Assembly (NCBI GenBank): GCA_022486585.1
Contig: JAKVKI010000010.1
Location: 1-62,243, forward strand
Direction: 5' to 3'
Length of the DNA: 62,243 nt
DNA from: Megasphaera sp.
GTDB lineage: Bacteria; Bacillota; Negativicutes; Veillonellales; Megasphaeraceae
In this document: one piece after another, positions 1 to 13,650 of the stretch
Position numbering within the stretch: the stretch's first letter is position 1
Layout of the letters: each line of letters begins with the position of its first letter
Position numbers and translations under genes: made by a program
The notes under the pieces: generated by a model
The model's input: only the letters and a program-made list of their open reading frames with translations
Told to the model about the DNA's origin: nothing
Databases searched by the model: none

Positions 1-97
1 TTAGGTGATATCAAAAAATTGAACTGATAGGGATAGAATTGAGACTGCAATGATGTCACAGATTATGCACAATTTGCATAGCTATTTGCGGCTTTCC

Positions 98-127
98 TTG
101 TGTTTATAATTTCACATATGATATAAT
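98..127 (+). promoter_or_regulatory. Candidate promoter for the first secreted-protein gene
   Basis: A perfect TATAAT lies at 122-127 with TTGTGT at 98-103, 18 bp apart. It is the only good sigma-A-like element upstream of the gene starting near 216. The first 97 bases of the window hold no gene that I can recognise. Confidence 0.5.
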
Positions 128-130
128 GCA

Positions 131-162
131 TAATAGATGCAAGAGACTTCTTGCATCTATTA
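131..162 (+). other. 14-bp perfect stem-loop at the predicted transcript start
   Basis: Bases 131-144 pair perfectly with 149-162 around a 4-nt loop. No T-run follows, so it is a poor intrinsic terminator. It begins about four bases after the -10 element at 122-127, so it would form the very 5' end of the mRNA for the following gene. It could stabilise that mRNA. It could instead be the end of an upstream transcript outside the window. Confidence 0.6.
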
Positions 163-215
163 TTTGCTTACATGGGGACAATAGCGTTTCTATACATGGA
201 GAAAGGATGATGCAC

Positions 216-809
216 ATGAATATGAAAAAAATTGCTGTTGCACTTCTGAGCGTCGCTTGTGTCGCCAGTACGACGGCCTTTGCCGCAGCTGGCGAAGTCA
301 TGACGATTAAGAGTTCTAATTCGGACAGTGTCGAAGTTGTCCAGGTATTGAAAACAAAAGATAAAAATTATTACCAATATTACAACAGCCAGTATGGGTA
401 CACCATTGATATACCTCGTACAGCGACACAGGCTGATACATCTGTTAATGGCGATGGCTGCTATTTCCAGGACCCTAAAGACCGGGCTGTCATTACGACG
501 TACGCAGCTAAAAACGGTATGGGATTTTCTGTAGATGAATTGTACAACATGGACGTCGGCCTCAATGGGTCGCCAAAATTGACGACAGATATTAAAACAA
601 AGAACAGCTACATTATCGCGTGGACAGATGGCAAGGTATCGTATTATCACGAACTCTATGTCAACGCTAAAGATAAGAGCTATACGGCATTTTCTGTGAC
701 CTATCCTACAGATAAAAAGGCAAAGTATGCAGAAATCATTGCCCACATGGATCGCAGCTTCATTCCGAACGGTGTAAAAATGGAAGGCCGTCTCATGAAC
801 GATTATTAA
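216..809 (+). CDS. Secreted hypothetical protein (197 aa)
   Basis: I do not recognise the family. The N-terminus is a clear Sec signal peptide: Met-Lys-Lys, a hydrophobic core VALLSVACV and an AFA-A cleavage region about 24-26 residues in. The mature part is rich in Tyr, Asp and Lys, contains the YNSQYGYTIDIP segment and has no cysteine pair or known catalytic motif. It may fold like small extracytoplasmic PsbP-like or lipoprotein-type domains, but that is a guess. Several in-frame ATGs (207, 210, 216, 222) cluster behind a GGAGAAAGGA site at 198-207; 216 gives the best spacing. It stands alone, with its own promoter and the 5' hairpin upstream. Confidence 0.7.
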   Translation: MNMKKIAVALLSVACVASTTAFAAAGEVMTIKSSNSDSVEVVQVLKTKDKNYYQYYNSQYGYTIDIPRTATQADTSVNGDGCYFQDPKDRAVITTYAAKNGMGFSVDELYNMDVGLNGSPKLTTDIKTKNSYIIAWTDGKVSYYHELYVNAKDKSYTAFSVTYPTDKKAKYAEIIAHMDRSFIPNGVKMEGRLMNDY

Positions 810-842
810 ACAGTTTTTTTCTGCAAAAATAGGAAGAAAGCC

Positions 843-871
843 TTTACAACGCCTCGTTTTTGCGGTACAAT
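843..871 (+). promoter_or_regulatory. rplS promoter
   Basis: TTTACA at 843-848 and TACAAT at 866-871 are separated by exactly 17 bp. This predicts a start near 878 and a leader of about 90 nt before rplS. Confidence 0.75.
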
Positions 872-877
872 AATGCT

Positions 878-968
878 TGTTAATTTAGGCACTCCTCTGT
901 CTGCAAGACGATTACTGTGAAACAGGGCAGCAACGATAGGCACGAATGTCTTATAGGAGGAAAAAAGT
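878..968 (+). promoter_or_regulatory. Probable ribosomal protein L19 leader RNA
   Basis: The 90-nt untranslated region between the rplS promoter and the AGGAGG site is structured: 895-900 (CTCTGT) pairs with 922-927 (ACAGGG) through one G-U. Low-GC Gram-positive bacteria commonly carry an autoregulatory L19 leader at this position. I base the call on position and the visible stem; a covariance-model match would decide it. Confidence 0.45.
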
Positions 969-969
969 A

Positions 970-1311
970 ATGAATATTATCAGCGTACTTGAACAAGAAC
1001 AGCTTCGCAGCGACATTCCCGCATTCCGCCCTGGCGATACAGTCAAGGTCCATGTAAAGGTTGTCGAAGGCAATCGCGAACGTGTCCAGATTTTTGAAGG
1101 TGTCGTCATCGGCCGTTCCAACGGTGGTGTTCGTGAAACCTTCACGGTTCGTCGTATTTCCTACGGTGTCGGCGTAGAACGTACTTTCTTGGTACATTCA
1201 CCGCGTTTGGCAAAAATCGAAGTTGCACGCCGCGGTATTGTCCGTCGTGCTAAACTGAACTACCTTCGCGGTCTTACAGGCAAAGCTGCCCGTATTCGCG
1301 AACGCCGGTAA
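970..1311 (+). CDS. rplS: 50S ribosomal protein L19
   Basis: A 113-aa protein, the normal L19 length, that sits at the 30S-50S interface of the ribosome. Typical L19 sequence is visible throughout: [13 protein letters not shown] near residue 20, [12 protein letters not shown], the [17 protein letters not shown] block and a basic C-terminus with [15 protein letters not shown]. The ATG at 970 follows AGGAGG (955-960); an upstream in-frame ATG at 946 lies before the site and is rejected. In many bacteria rplS closes a rpsP-rimM-trmD operon, but here it stands alone with its own promoter, a candidate leader and a strong terminator. Confidence 0.97.
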   Translation: MNIISVLEQEQLRSDIPAFRPGDTVKVHVKVVEGNRERVQIFEGVVIGRSNGGVRETFTVRRISYGVGVERTFLVHSPRLAKIEVARRGIVRRAKLNYLRGLTGKAARIRERR

Positions 1312-1332
1312 TTTCCGGACAAGAACACGGAG

Positions 1333-1370
1333 ACAAGGATTGGGAGAAATTCCAGTCCTTGTTTTTTTTT
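1333..1370 (+). terminator. rplS intrinsic terminator
   Basis: An 11-bp stem (1333-1343 with 1352-1362, one G-U) is followed by an eight-base T-run at 1363-1370. Confidence 0.92.
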
Positions 1371-1393
1371 GCCTGTTCACTAAGCCCTACATA

Positions 1394-1402
1394 TGGTATA
1401 AT
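1394..1402 (+). promoter_or_regulatory. Extended -10 promoter for ppaC
   Basis: TGGTATAAT is an extended -10 (TGN plus TATAAT). The -35 (TGTTCA, 1374-1379) is weak. The same nonamer recurs upstream of gatC, the desulfidase gene and the SIMPL gene. Confidence 0.7.
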
Positions 1403-1450
1403 AGCTAGCAGATAATTTAAATCTATAATATTATTAATGGGGTGATTCTA

Positions 1451-2722
1451 GTGACAAAACAGATTTTTGTGACAGGGCATAAAAGCCCGGATACAGATTC
1501 AATTTGTTCATCTATAGCATTTGCGAAATTATTGCAGTTGCAAGGTAACGATGCAGCAGCAATCCGTGCAGGTGAAATTAATAAGGAAACGGCCTATGCA
1601 TTGGATTATTTCCATGTAAGCCCGCAGCCGCTCGTCAGTGATTTTTATGTAAAAGTTGGCGATGCCGTCCATACGGATGTTGAAGCGTTGAAGATCAGTG
1701 CCAGCTTAAAAGATGCAGCTAAATGGTTCGCTGCTCATGCAAGTGATGTAGCTCCTGTTGCTGATAATGGCCAGTTTGCCGGCGTCATCGATAAGGCAGC
1801 TCTGGCAGATCAATTCATCAAGACTGTAACTGGTGAAGAGTTGGCGACAGTCAAATCATTGACGCATGATCCGGAATTATTCTTCCAGACTGCAGATAAT
1901 GGTCATGATGTACCGGCAGAAGGTACATATGCTGTCGTAGATAATGGCAAATATATGGGCATGGTTTGTGCTGATTGTATTGCTCACGTAGAAAAACAGC
2001 CTGTTTTCCTCGTCGATCATAATGAAGCAAAGCAGATTATTGACGGCATTGATGAAGCTGATATAGTCGGCGTTATCGATCATCACCGTATTGGTGGTAC
2101 CCTTAGCACCAGCGGTCCTATTTTCATTCTCTTTAAGCCCGTAGGCTGTACAGCTACGATCGTGACTTCCTTGTATGCACAAGCAGGTATTACTATTCCT
2201 AAAGATATTGCCGGCTTGTTACTGTCTGCTGTTATTTCTGATACGGTGTTGTTCCGCTCGCCTACGTGTACGCCGGAAGATAAAGAAACGGCACAAAAAT
2301 TAGGTGCCATTGCTGGTGTCGACGTAGAAGCGTATGGTATGGAAATGCTCAAAGCCGGTGCCAATGTATCGGATCTGACACCTGATCAGATCGCTCATAA
2401 CGATATGAAGGAATTTTCAGGCGGTGGCAAGACGTTCACCATTTCCCAGGTCCAGGTCATGGATACGACAGATCTTCTTAATCAGAAAACTGTCCTCGTC
2501 AGCGCGCTTGATAAAATGCGTGAAAGCCATTCGTATGATGCATCGTTCCTCATGATCACCAGCATCATCGACGAATCGACAAATCTTATTTTTGCCGGTA
2601 ATATGGAAGATACAGTCAGTGCTGCTTTTGGTAAAGATATTCTCGATAAAGAAGTCTACTTGCCTAAGGTTATGAGCCGCAAAAAACAAATCGTTCCGCC
2701 TATTTTGGACGCTTTGAAATAA
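1451..2722 (+). CDS. ppaC: CBS-domain manganese-dependent inorganic pyrophosphatase (family II)
   Basis: A DHH-family enzyme hydrolysing pyrophosphate to two phosphates in the cytoplasm. Family signatures are the N-terminal GHKSPDTDSICS, VFLVDHNE, the VIDHHRIG metal site and the C-terminal SRKKQIVP substrate loop. The protein is 423 aa, against about 310 for simple PpaC. The extra ~115 residues lie between the first metal motif and VDHNE and resemble a pair of CBS repeats (for example DNGQFAGVIDKAAL and DNGKYMGMVC). Such CBS-PPases bind adenine nucleotides and are typically inhibited by AMP or ADP, so activity here is probably tied to energy charge. No DRTGG domain is present. The GTG at 1451, 7 bases after GGGGTGA, is preferred over the GTG at 1442. 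Confidence 0.93.
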   Translation: MTKQIFVTGHKSPDTDSICSSIAFAKLLQLQGNDAAAIRAGEINKETAYALDYFHVSPQPLVSDFYVKVGDAVHTDVEALKISASLKDAAKWFAAHASDVAPVADNGQFAGVIDKAALADQFIKTVTGEELATVKSLTHDPELFFQTADNGHDVPAEGTYAVVDNGKYMGMVCADCIAHVEKQPVFLVDHNEAKQIIDGIDEADIVGVIDHHRIGGTLSTSGPIFILFKPVGCTATIVTSLYAQAGITIPKDIAGLLLSAVISDTVLFRSPTCTPEDKETAQKLGAIAGVDVEAYGMEMLKAGANVSDLTPDQIAHNDMKEFSGGGKTFTISQVQVMDTTDLLNQKTVLVSALDKMRESHSYDASFLMITSIIDESTNLIFAGNMEDTVSAAFGKDILDKEVYLPKVMSRKKQIVPPILDALK

Positions 2723-2735
2723 AATAATATGGTAC

Positions 2736-2769
2736 AAGGGGCCCATCATCACGGTGCGGCCTCTTTTTA
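2736..2769 (+). terminator. ppaC intrinsic terminator
   Basis: An 8-bp stem (2736-2743 with 2758-2765) is followed by TTTTTAT. It separates ppaC from pcrA. Confidence 0.75.
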
Positions 2770-2791
2770 TGCCAATATGTAAGGAGCATGT

Positions 2792-7038
<4,247 letters not shown>

Positions 7039-7071
7039 TCCGTTCCGCCACTACCCACAGTGACAGAAAAA

Positions 7072-7080
7072 TGGTATAAT
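7072..7080 (+). promoter_or_regulatory. Extended -10 promoter for gatCAB
   Basis: TGGTATAAT, an extended -10, lies 64 bases before gatC. The -35 region is weak (TACCCA at 7052-7057). Confidence 0.65.
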
Positions 7081-7144
7081 AACATATTGTGAATGAGTAT
7101 TAAAATGTTGTGAATCAGTAGAATACTAAGCGAGGAGTGTCAGT

Positions 7145-7435
7145 ATGAAAATCAGTGCCGAAGAAATCAAAAAGATCGCACTGTTGTCCCGCCTGGAAGT
7201 CAAAGAAGACAATATAGAATCTGTCGGGAAACAGCTGAGTGACATCTTATCGTATATGGACCTCATGAGCCAGGTCGATATTACAGATGTACCGCCTACG
7301 GCCCACGCCGTGTCTATGCGCAACGTCATGCGTGACGACGTGTTGCAGCCGTCATTGCCTAATGACAAAGCGTTGCAAAATGCACCGGAAGCAGAAAATG
7401 GCTACTTTAAAGTACCGAAAGTCATTCAAGATTAA
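7145..7435 (+). CDS. gatC: Asp-tRNA(Asn)/Glu-tRNA(Gln) amidotransferase subunit C
   Basis: A 96-aa GatC, the belt-like subunit that holds GatA and GatB together. The [12 protein letters not shown] start, the [15 protein letters not shown] helix, the [18 protein letters not shown] loop and the [10 protein letters not shown] end are typical. The ATG follows GAGGAG. It begins a three-gene operon with gatA 11 bases downstream. Confidence 0.96.
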   Translation: MKISAEEIKKIALLSRLEVKEDNIESVGKQLSDILSYMDLMSQVDITDVPPTAHAVSMRNVMRDDVLQPSLPNDKALQNAPEAENGYFKVPKVIQD

Positions 7436-7446
7436 GGAGGGATACT

Positions 7447-8910
7447 GTGGAACCGTTAACCATTCAAGGATTGCACCATAAACTTATTAACAAAGAAATC
7501 TCTGCAGTAGAACTAACGCAGAAATTTTTAGCCCATAAAGATGCTGTCGAACCGCAGATCCAGGCTTTTCTGTCGGACAATCGTCAATATGCTCTGGAAG
7601 CAGCAGCTATCGTCGATAAAAAGATTGCCGCCGGCGAAGCTGTTTCTGATTTGGCAGGCATACCAGGAGCTATTAAAGATAACATGTGCATCAAAGGCCA
7701 GCAGGCTACGTGTGCCTCGAAGATGCTCCAAAATTTCAAATCCCCGTATAATGCGACGGTTATCGAAAAATTGATGGATGCTGATTATATCAGCTTGGGC
7801 AAGACCAATATGGATGAATTTGCTATGGGCAGCTCTACTGAAAATTCAGCTTTCCAGATTACGCACAATCCTTGGGATCTGGCGTATGTGCCTGGCGGTT
7901 CTTCCGGCGGTTCAGCTGCTGCTGTTGCTTCTGGTGAATGTGTCTGGTCCTTAGGTTCTGATACAGGCGGATCTATCCGTCAGCCGGCTGCATACTGTGG
8001 TGTCGTTGGCATGAAACCGACGTATGGCCTTGTTTCACGATACGGCCTCATCGCTTTTGCATCCTCACTGGATCAAATAGGACCTTTTACTAAGACTGTA
8101 ACGGACTGTGCCATTGTCCTCAATGCGATTGCCGGTCATGATGCTAAAGATTCGACGTCGATTAACCAGACACCGCAAGATTATAAACAGGCACTGGTTA
8201 ATGATGTCAGCGGTCTGAAAATCGGTATTCCTGAAGAATTTTTTGCAGAAGGCCTTGATGCTGATTGTCGCAAAGCTCTCGATGAAGCTATTGATACTTA
8301 TAAAAAATTAGGGGCCCAGATCATACCGGTCAGCATGCCCCATATGAAATATGGCATTGCTGCTTACTATGTCATTGCGCCAGCTGAAGCAAGTTCCAAT
8401 CTGGCACGGTATGATGGTGTCGGCTTCGGACTGCGCGTCGATGGTAAAGATATTATTGATATGTATATCAAGAGCCGTTCAGAAGGGTTCGGTCCAGAAG
8501 TACAACGTCGTATTCTCTTAGGGACATACGTATTAAGTTCCGGCTATTATGATGCGTACTATCTGCGGGCCATGAAGGTTCGGACACTCATCAAACAGGA
8601 CTATGATGCAGCCCTGAAAAAATGTGATGTCCTCTTGACGCCGACAGCACCGGATACGGCCTTCAAAATCGGCCAAAACAGTGATAATCCCCTGGCAATG
8701 TATTTAGGCGATGTTTGCACGGTTACATTAAACATGGCAGGCCTGCCTGGCATGAGTATCCCCTGCGGCTATAAAAATGGTCTGCCTATTGGTATGCAGC
8801 TCATTGGCAAAGCCTTGGATGAAGCGACATTGCTCCGTACGGCCTATACATTTGAACAAAATCGGACGGATCTTCAGAAGCCGTCGCCTATGGGGGAGGT
8901 TGAACTGTAA
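7447..8910 (+). CDS. gatA: Asp-tRNA(Asn)/Glu-tRNA(Gln) amidotransferase subunit A
   Basis: A 487-aa amidase-signature glutaminase that releases ammonia for amidation of mischarged tRNA. The Ser-cisSer-Lys triad is visible: Lys77 in GAIKDNM, the Gly-Ser-rich [15 protein letters not shown] and [14 protein letters not shown]. The GTG start at 7447 follows AGGAGGG with good spacing. Its TAA shares one base with the ATG of gatB (TAATG), so the two are translationally coupled. Confidence 0.97.
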   Translation: MEPLTIQGLHHKLINKEISAVELTQKFLAHKDAVEPQIQAFLSDNRQYALEAAAIVDKKIAAGEAVSDLAGIPGAIKDNMCIKGQQATCASKMLQNFKSPYNATVIEKLMDADYISLGKTNMDEFAMGSSTENSAFQITHNPWDLAYVPGGSSGGSAAAVASGECVWSLGSDTGGSIRQPAAYCGVVGMKPTYGLVSRYGLIAFASSLDQIGPFTKTVTDCAIVLNAIAGHDAKDSTSINQTPQDYKQALVNDVSGLKIGIPEEFFAEGLDADCRKALDEAIDTYKKLGAQIIPVSMPHMKYGIAAYYVIAPAEASSNLARYDGVGFGLRVDGKDIIDMYIKSRSEGFGPEVQRRILLGTYVLSSGYYDAYYLRAMKVRTLIKQDYDAALKKCDVLLTPTAPDTAFKIGQNSDNPLAMYLGDVCTVTLNMAGLPGMSIPCGYKNGLPIGMQLIGKALDEATLLRTAYTFEQNRTDLQKPSPMGEVEL

Positions 8911-10349
8911 TGAAATATGAATCCGTAATCGGCTTGGAAGTCCATGTCGAATTAAAGACGAAAACAAAGATTTTCTGTGGTTGCAGTACAGAATTCGGTG
9001 CCGAACCGAACACCCATGTGTGCCCAGTATGCCTCGGTCTGCCCGGGGTACTTCCTGTACTCAATAAAGAAGTCCTTCATTTTGCCATTAAAGCGGGCCT
9101 GGCCCTGCATTGCGATATTTTACCGTACAGTAAATTCGATCGCAAAAACTATTATTATCCTGATTTGCCGAAGAATTTCCAGACATCGCAGTTTGATTTG
9201 CCTATTTGCAAGGGCGGCTATGTTGATATCGATGTAGATGGACAGACACGCCGTATTCGCCTGACTCGTATCCATATGGAAGAAGATGCGGGGAAACTAG
9301 TACATAGCGGTGCGACTATAGATACTTCTGACTCAACGTGCGTCGACTATAACCGTACAGGTGTACCGCTCTTGGAAATCGTTGGTGAACCAGATCTGCG
9401 CAGTGGTGCTGAAGCCAAGGCCTATTTGGAAAAACTCCGTTCTATCATGCAGTACCTCGGTGTATCTGACTGCCGCATGGAAGAAGGCAGTATGCGTTGT
9501 GATGCTAATATTTCCGTTCGTCCTGCCGGTTCTGACAAATTGGGGACAAAGGCGGAAATCAAGAATATCAACTCCTTCAGTGGTGTCCAAAAGGGCATTG
9601 AATACGAAGCAGTCCGGCAGGCGCAGATCCTCGATGAAGGCGGCACGATCCAGCAGGCTACCCGCGGCTGGGAAGAAGCAAAGGGTATTACTGTGCTGCA
9701 ACGTGTCAAAGAAGGAGACAGCGATTATCGTTATTTCCCGGAACCGGACCTCATTCCTATTGAAGTATCACCGGAATATATCGAAGAAGTACGTAAAGAG
9801 CTGCCAGAAATGCCAGATGCCCGTTGCAAGCGTTTCCAAGAGGAACTGGGGTTGCCGGTATATGATGCCAATTTGCTGACGTTAGAAAAGCAGACAGCTG
9901 ACTATTTTGAAGCGGTCGTCAAAGATGGTGTCGATGCCAAGACTGCATCAAATTGGATGCTCGGCGAATTTGCCAAAAAGCTCAACGAAGAAGGCGTGAG
10001 TGCCGATGCGTCTCCAGTAACACCGGAAGCATTGGCAGGATTGATCAAGCTCATTGCCAAAGGTACGATTTCTGGCAAAATCGCTAAAAAAGTGCTTCCT
10101 GAAATGTGGACTTCCGGTAAAGCTGCGGCTGATGTCGTAAAAGAACAGGGCCTCGTACAGATTACCGATACAGGCGCATTAGAAGAAGTAGTTAAAAAAA
10201 TCATTGCTGCTAATCCTCAATCAGTAGCTGATTATAAAGCAGGGAAGAAGAAAGCTATCGGCTTCCTTGTAGGACAGATTATGAAAGAGACAAAAGGCCG
10301 TGCTAATCCTGGCGTAGTAAACCAATTGCTGACCAAAAATTTACAGTAA
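8910..10349 (+). CDS. gatB: Asp-tRNA(Asn)/Glu-tRNA(Gln) amidotransferase subunit B
   Basis: A 479-aa GatB kinase/transamidase subunit that binds mischarged tRNA and converts Glu-tRNA(Gln) or Asp-tRNA(Asn) to the amide form. Visible motifs are VIGLEVHVEL at the start, CPVCLGLPGVLPVLN, the DRKNYYYPDLPKNFQ block and the C-terminal YqeY-like tail (NPGVVNQLL). A complete gatCAB suggests that at least Gln-tRNA is made by transamidation in this organism. It is closed by a strong terminator. Confidence 0.97.
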   Translation: MKYESVIGLEVHVELKTKTKIFCGCSTEFGAEPNTHVCPVCLGLPGVLPVLNKEVLHFAIKAGLALHCDILPYSKFDRKNYYYPDLPKNFQTSQFDLPICKGGYVDIDVDGQTRRIRLTRIHMEEDAGKLVHSGATIDTSDSTCVDYNRTGVPLLEIVGEPDLRSGAEAKAYLEKLRSIMQYLGVSDCRMEEGSMRCDANISVRPAGSDKLGTKAEIKNINSFSGVQKGIEYEAVRQAQILDEGGTIQQATRGWEEAKGITVLQRVKEGDSDYRYFPEPDLIPIEVSPEYIEEVRKELPEMPDARCKRFQEELGLPVYDANLLTLEKQTADYFEAVVKDGVDAKTASNWMLGEFAKKLNEEGVSADASPVTPEALAGLIKLIAKGTISGKIAKKVLPEMWTSGKAAADVVKEQGLVQITDTGALEEVVKKIIAANPQSVADYKAGKKKAIGFLVGQIMKETKGRANPGVVNQLLTKNLQ

Positions 10350-10359
10350 AAAAAGTATG

Positions 10360-10386
10360 AGCCCCGCTGATGCGGGGCTTTGTTTT
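10360..10386 (+). terminator. gatCAB intrinsic terminator
   Basis: A perfect GC-rich 8-bp stem (10360-10367 with 10372-10379, TGAT loop) is followed by a T-rich stretch. Confidence 0.93.
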
Positions 10387-10410
10387 ACCCTACTAACAGC
10401 AGGAAAAGTA

Positions 10411-10419
10411 TGTTATAAT
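10411..10419 (+). promoter_or_regulatory. Extended -10 promoter for thrC
   Basis: TGTTATAAT is an extended -10 with TATAAT at 10414-10419. The -35 is poor. Confidence 0.55.
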
Positions 10420-10463
10420 TGGACTACAACATTTGCAACTATACTCTGAAGGGGGAGTTATTG

Positions 10464-11963
10464 ATGAATTTCAGAAGTACCCGCTCGAATGAATGTGTCT
10501 CTCCATCTTTTGCCTTGCTCCATGGCTTGGCTCAAGATGGTGGCTTATATGTACCGGAAACGTTTCCGGAAAATGTCCTGTCGTATTCCGAATTAGCAGG
10601 GAAATCATATCAGGATATTGCAGCTGTCGTCCTGTCTTATTTTTTCACCAATTTTACGGCAGAAGAACGAAAACAGATGATCGCATCGGCATACAACGAT
10701 ACGACATTCCGCGATGACCGTATTGTGCCGTTACATTCCATTGATACAGACCTGTCTATTTCTGAATTGTTCCATGGCCGGACCTTGGCTTTCAAAGATT
10801 TAGCCTTGTCATTATTCCCGTATTTGCTCACAGCGGCTAAGAAGCAGGAACAAGAAGACCGGCAGATACTCATCCTTACAGCGACCAGCGGTGATACAGG
10901 CAAAGCGGCGCTGGAAGGCTTCAAAGATGTAGACGGAACGAACATTATGGTATTCTATCCCAGCGAGGGTGTTAGTCCTATGCAGAAGCAGCAAATGCAG
11001 AAGCAAGAAGGTGCTAATGTTCGTGTTTCAGCTATTCACGGTAACTTCGATGATGCCCAAAGCTTCCTCAAACGGGTCTTTACGAATAAAGAAGTCAATG
11101 CATATGCCAATGAAAACAATGTGCTATTTTCCAGTGCAAATTCCATCAATATTGGCCGCTTGTTTCCGCAGGTTGCCTATTATGTGTCGACGTATGTCAA
11201 TTTGGTGGATAATGGAGCGATTGATGAAGGAGAACCCTTTGATGTCGTTGTACCGACAGGGAATTTTGGTAATATCCTGGCAGGTTTCTTTGCCAAGAAG
11301 ATGGGAGTGCCGATTCATCAGCTGATCTGCGCTTCTAATAAAAATAACGTGTTGTCTGATTTCTTCAAGACAGGCGTATATGATATGAATCGCCAGTTTT
11401 ATATGACAGACAGTCCGTCCATGGATATTCTGCTGTCCAGTAATTTTGAACGCTTCTTGTTTTATGTTGCCCATGAAGACAGCGCACAGGTTTTCCAATG
11501 GGAAAAAGATCTCCAGGATACAGGAAAAATGGCTGTGTCGGCGGAAGCATTGGCGGAATTACAGCGCCAGTTCGCCGGTGGCTGGATCGATGATGATGAA
11601 ACAGAAGCAGTTATCAATCACGTCTATAATGATTTCGGGTATCTGTTAGATCCGCATACAGCCGTAGCCTATGGTGTTTATTTGAATCGTCATAAACAGG
11701 GACTGGATGAAGGACGGCATACTGTTATCATGTCTACAGCCCATCCGTATAAATTCCCGCCGACGATTTGCAAAGCCCTGGCCTTGCCGCCTCAAGAGGA
11801 TCCTTTTGCCATGTTGGAAGAAATCCAGGCGATTACGTCTATGGCACTACCAAAGCCATTGCAGGAGTTGAAAAACAAACCCGTTCGTTTTAGTGATGCC
11901 ATCGATAAAGAGAATATGAAATCAGCAGTGCTCTCTTTTGTCGATGCTATTGCCAAGGCTTAA
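10464..11963 (+). CDS. thrC: Threonine synthase
   Basis: A 499-aa PLP-dependent enzyme converting O-phosphohomoserine to threonine. The N-terminal MNFRSTRSN and GLYVPE segments, the PLP lysine in GRTLAFKDLALSLFP, the phosphate-binding TATSGDTGKAA and VVPTGNFGNILAG are characteristic. Length fits the longer bacterial/fungal type (450-510 aa) rather than the short Bacillus form. The ATG at 10464 follows GGGGGAG; upstream in-frame codons lie over the promoter. No hom or thrB neighbours, so it is monocistronic. Confidence 0.96.
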   Translation: MNFRSTRSNECVSPSFALLHGLAQDGGLYVPETFPENVLSYSELAGKSYQDIAAVVLSYFFTNFTAEERKQMIASAYNDTTFRDDRIVPLHSIDTDLSISELFHGRTLAFKDLALSLFPYLLTAAKKQEQEDRQILILTATSGDTGKAALEGFKDVDGTNIMVFYPSEGVSPMQKQQMQKQEGANVRVSAIHGNFDDAQSFLKRVFTNKEVNAYANENNVLFSSANSINIGRLFPQVAYYVSTYVNLVDNGAIDEGEPFDVVVPTGNFGNILAGFFAKKMGVPIHQLICASNKNNVLSDFFKTGVYDMNRQFYMTDSPSMDILLSSNFERFLFYVAHEDSAQVFQWEKDLQDTGKMAVSAEALAELQRQFAGGWIDDDETEAVINHVYNDFGYLLDPHTAVAYGVYLNRHKQGLDEGRHTVIMSTAHPYKFPPTICKALALPPQEDPFAMLEEIQAITSMALPKPLQELKNKPVRFSDAIDKENMKSAVLSFVDAIAKA

Positions 11964-12019
11964 CATCAGGGCAGTCGCCGCTGTTTGTTTTCTGTTTTTT
12001 AAAAAAGTGAGGCCTTGTA

Positions 12020-12907
12020 TTGAATAAAGGTATCTTATATATGATATTGTCGTGTCTGGCTTTTAGTATCCAGAACGTCATTGTCAAAGAATTATCCTCG
12101 TATATGGGCACTGGTGAAATCGCGTTTTTTCGCGGCTTCATCAGTGCAATCATGATTTTAGGGCTCATGAAAGCGCAGCACGTTCATTTTTCCCGCTATG
12201 ACCATAAGGCCTTGTGGTTCCGCGGAATCATGGGCGGTGCTGGCATGATTTGCATATTTTATGCGCTCCGGGGCATGCCCTTGGCAGATGTATCTATATT
12301 GGCCAATACGTCAGCATTCTTTGTTATGCTGTTTTCAGCGATCTTTCTCAAAGAAGTCTTGCCGAAGGGAGCTGGCATTCCACTATTGCTCATCTTTATG
12401 GGGGCTTGCCTGGTTGTACGGCCTTGGAATTTCAGCTCGTTCAATTATTATTCCTTGTTTGTTTTAGCAGAAGCCGTATTTGCTGCTGCGGCCTTTACAA
12501 CTATTAGCAAACTGACTAGTTCAGGGCGTCATCACCAATATGAAATCGTTTTCTATTTTCTCGTTTGTGCTGCTATATCCGGCTTATTGGTCATGGGATT
12601 CGATTATCAGGATCCGACACTGTATGAATGGGGACTATATGGCGTATTAGGTATCATTACTGTAGTGGCACAGATTTGGCTGACTATGGCCTATGCAGGT
12701 GCCAATCCTGTCGTTGTCAGTTTTGTCGGCTATATCAGCGTCTTTTTTAATGCCTTGTGGGGCTATGTCGTTTTTGACGAAATGTTGACACTATTAACCG
12801 TTGCTGGCGGCATATGTATCATTGGCGGGTCGATGTATTTGACTAAACTAAAAAATGATCGTATAGCGAAAGCAAAATCGGTGACAGTAAGGAAAGCGAA
12901 GTTCTAA
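12020..12907 (+). CDS. EamA-family (DMT superfamily) transporter
   Basis: A 295-aa inner-membrane protein with about ten hydrophobic helices in two EamA halves. The first half shows the VIVKELSSYMGTGEIAFFRG pattern and ADVSILANTSAFFVMLFSAIFLKE; the second ANPVVVSFVGYISVFFNALWGYVVFDE. Members export metabolites, amino acids or nucleobases; the substrate cannot be told from sequence. The TTG start at 12020 is the first in-frame start after a weak GTGAGG site; an ATG at 12041 is an alternative. The next gene follows after 5 bases. Confidence 0.85.
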   Translation: MNKGILYMILSCLAFSIQNVIVKELSSYMGTGEIAFFRGFISAIMILGLMKAQHVHFSRYDHKALWFRGIMGGAGMICIFYALRGMPLADVSILANTSAFFVMLFSAIFLKEVLPKGAGIPLLLIFMGACLVVRPWNFSSFNYYSLFVLAEAVFAAAAFTTISKLTSSGRHHQYEIVFYFLVCAAISGLLVMGFDYQDPTLYEWGLYGVLGIITVVAQIWLTMAYAGANPVVVSFVGYISVFFNALWGYVVFDEMLTLLTVAGGICIIGGSMYLTKLKNDRIAKAKSVTVRKAKF

Positions 12908-12912
12908 GTACT

Positions 12913-13650
12913 ATGAAAACAAACCGTATTTCTGAAAATCACATCAAAATAGCTTTTTTTGTCGGTCTCATCGCTGTTTTTGCTGCTATTTACCTTGCCA
13001 TTCCTGATTTTTATACGACGATATGGCAATTATCGACGAGTGGAAATATGCAGGGGACGATCGATTATCTGCGTTCGTTTGGCGTATGGGCTATGGCAGT
13101 CAGCATTATTATTGATATTGTCATCAATATTGTTGGCTTTTTACCATCTATTTTCATTTCTACGGCCAATGGTGTCATTTTCGGCGTCGTTGTTGGGACC
13201 GGTGTATCATGGTTTGCCGAAACAGTAGGCGTCATTATTAGTTTCTTTTTTATGCGGACCTTGTTTCGCCATAAAGCAGAAGCAGTCATAAAAAAAAGTA
13301 AAATGCTTAGCAAGCTTGATGAGTATAGTACGCTGAAGGCCATGATCCTGGCCAGAGCTGTACCATATTCGCCTAATGGACTGGTAACGGCTTTAGGGGC
13401 CTTGAGCCATATCAGTTACAGAGATTATGCCATTGGCTGTCTCCTTGGCAAACTCCCGTCTGTAGCAATTGAAGTCGTTGTCGGCCATGACGTAGTCATG
13501 CTGAACGATCATGCCATGCGTCTTACTATCTTGCTCATCGTCATTACTATTGTCTACGGTGGTCTGTGGTACTGGCATCGTCGCCAAAAAGCAAAAGAAG
13601 TGTTAGAAGAAATCAAAGAAGATCTGGATAAAAAAGACGGACGCTCGTGA
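12913..13650 (+). CDS. TVP38/TMEM64 (VTT domain) family membrane protein
   Basis: A 245-aa integral membrane protein of the SNARE-associated/DedA-like superfamily. The conserved core reads VGFLPSIFISTANGVIFGVVVGT and then LARAVPYSPNGLVTALGALSHIS. The family is linked to lipid scrambling or membrane homeostasis; the role here is unknown. No clear ribosome site precedes the ATG and the spacing to the transporter gene is 5 bases, so translation is probably coupled. Its TGA lies inside the loop of the downstream terminator. Confidence 0.85.
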   Translation: MKTNRISENHIKIAFFVGLIAVFAAIYLAIPDFYTTIWQLSTSGNMQGTIDYLRSFGVWAMAVSIIIDIVINIVGFLPSIFISTANGVIFGVVVGTGVSWFAETVGVIISFFFMRTLFRHKAEAVIKKSKMLSKLDEYSTLKAMILARAVPYSPNGLVTALGALSHISYRDYAIGCLLGKLPSVAIEVVVGHDVVMLNDHAMRLTILLIVITIVYGGLWYWHRRQKAKEVLEEIKEDLDKKDGRS

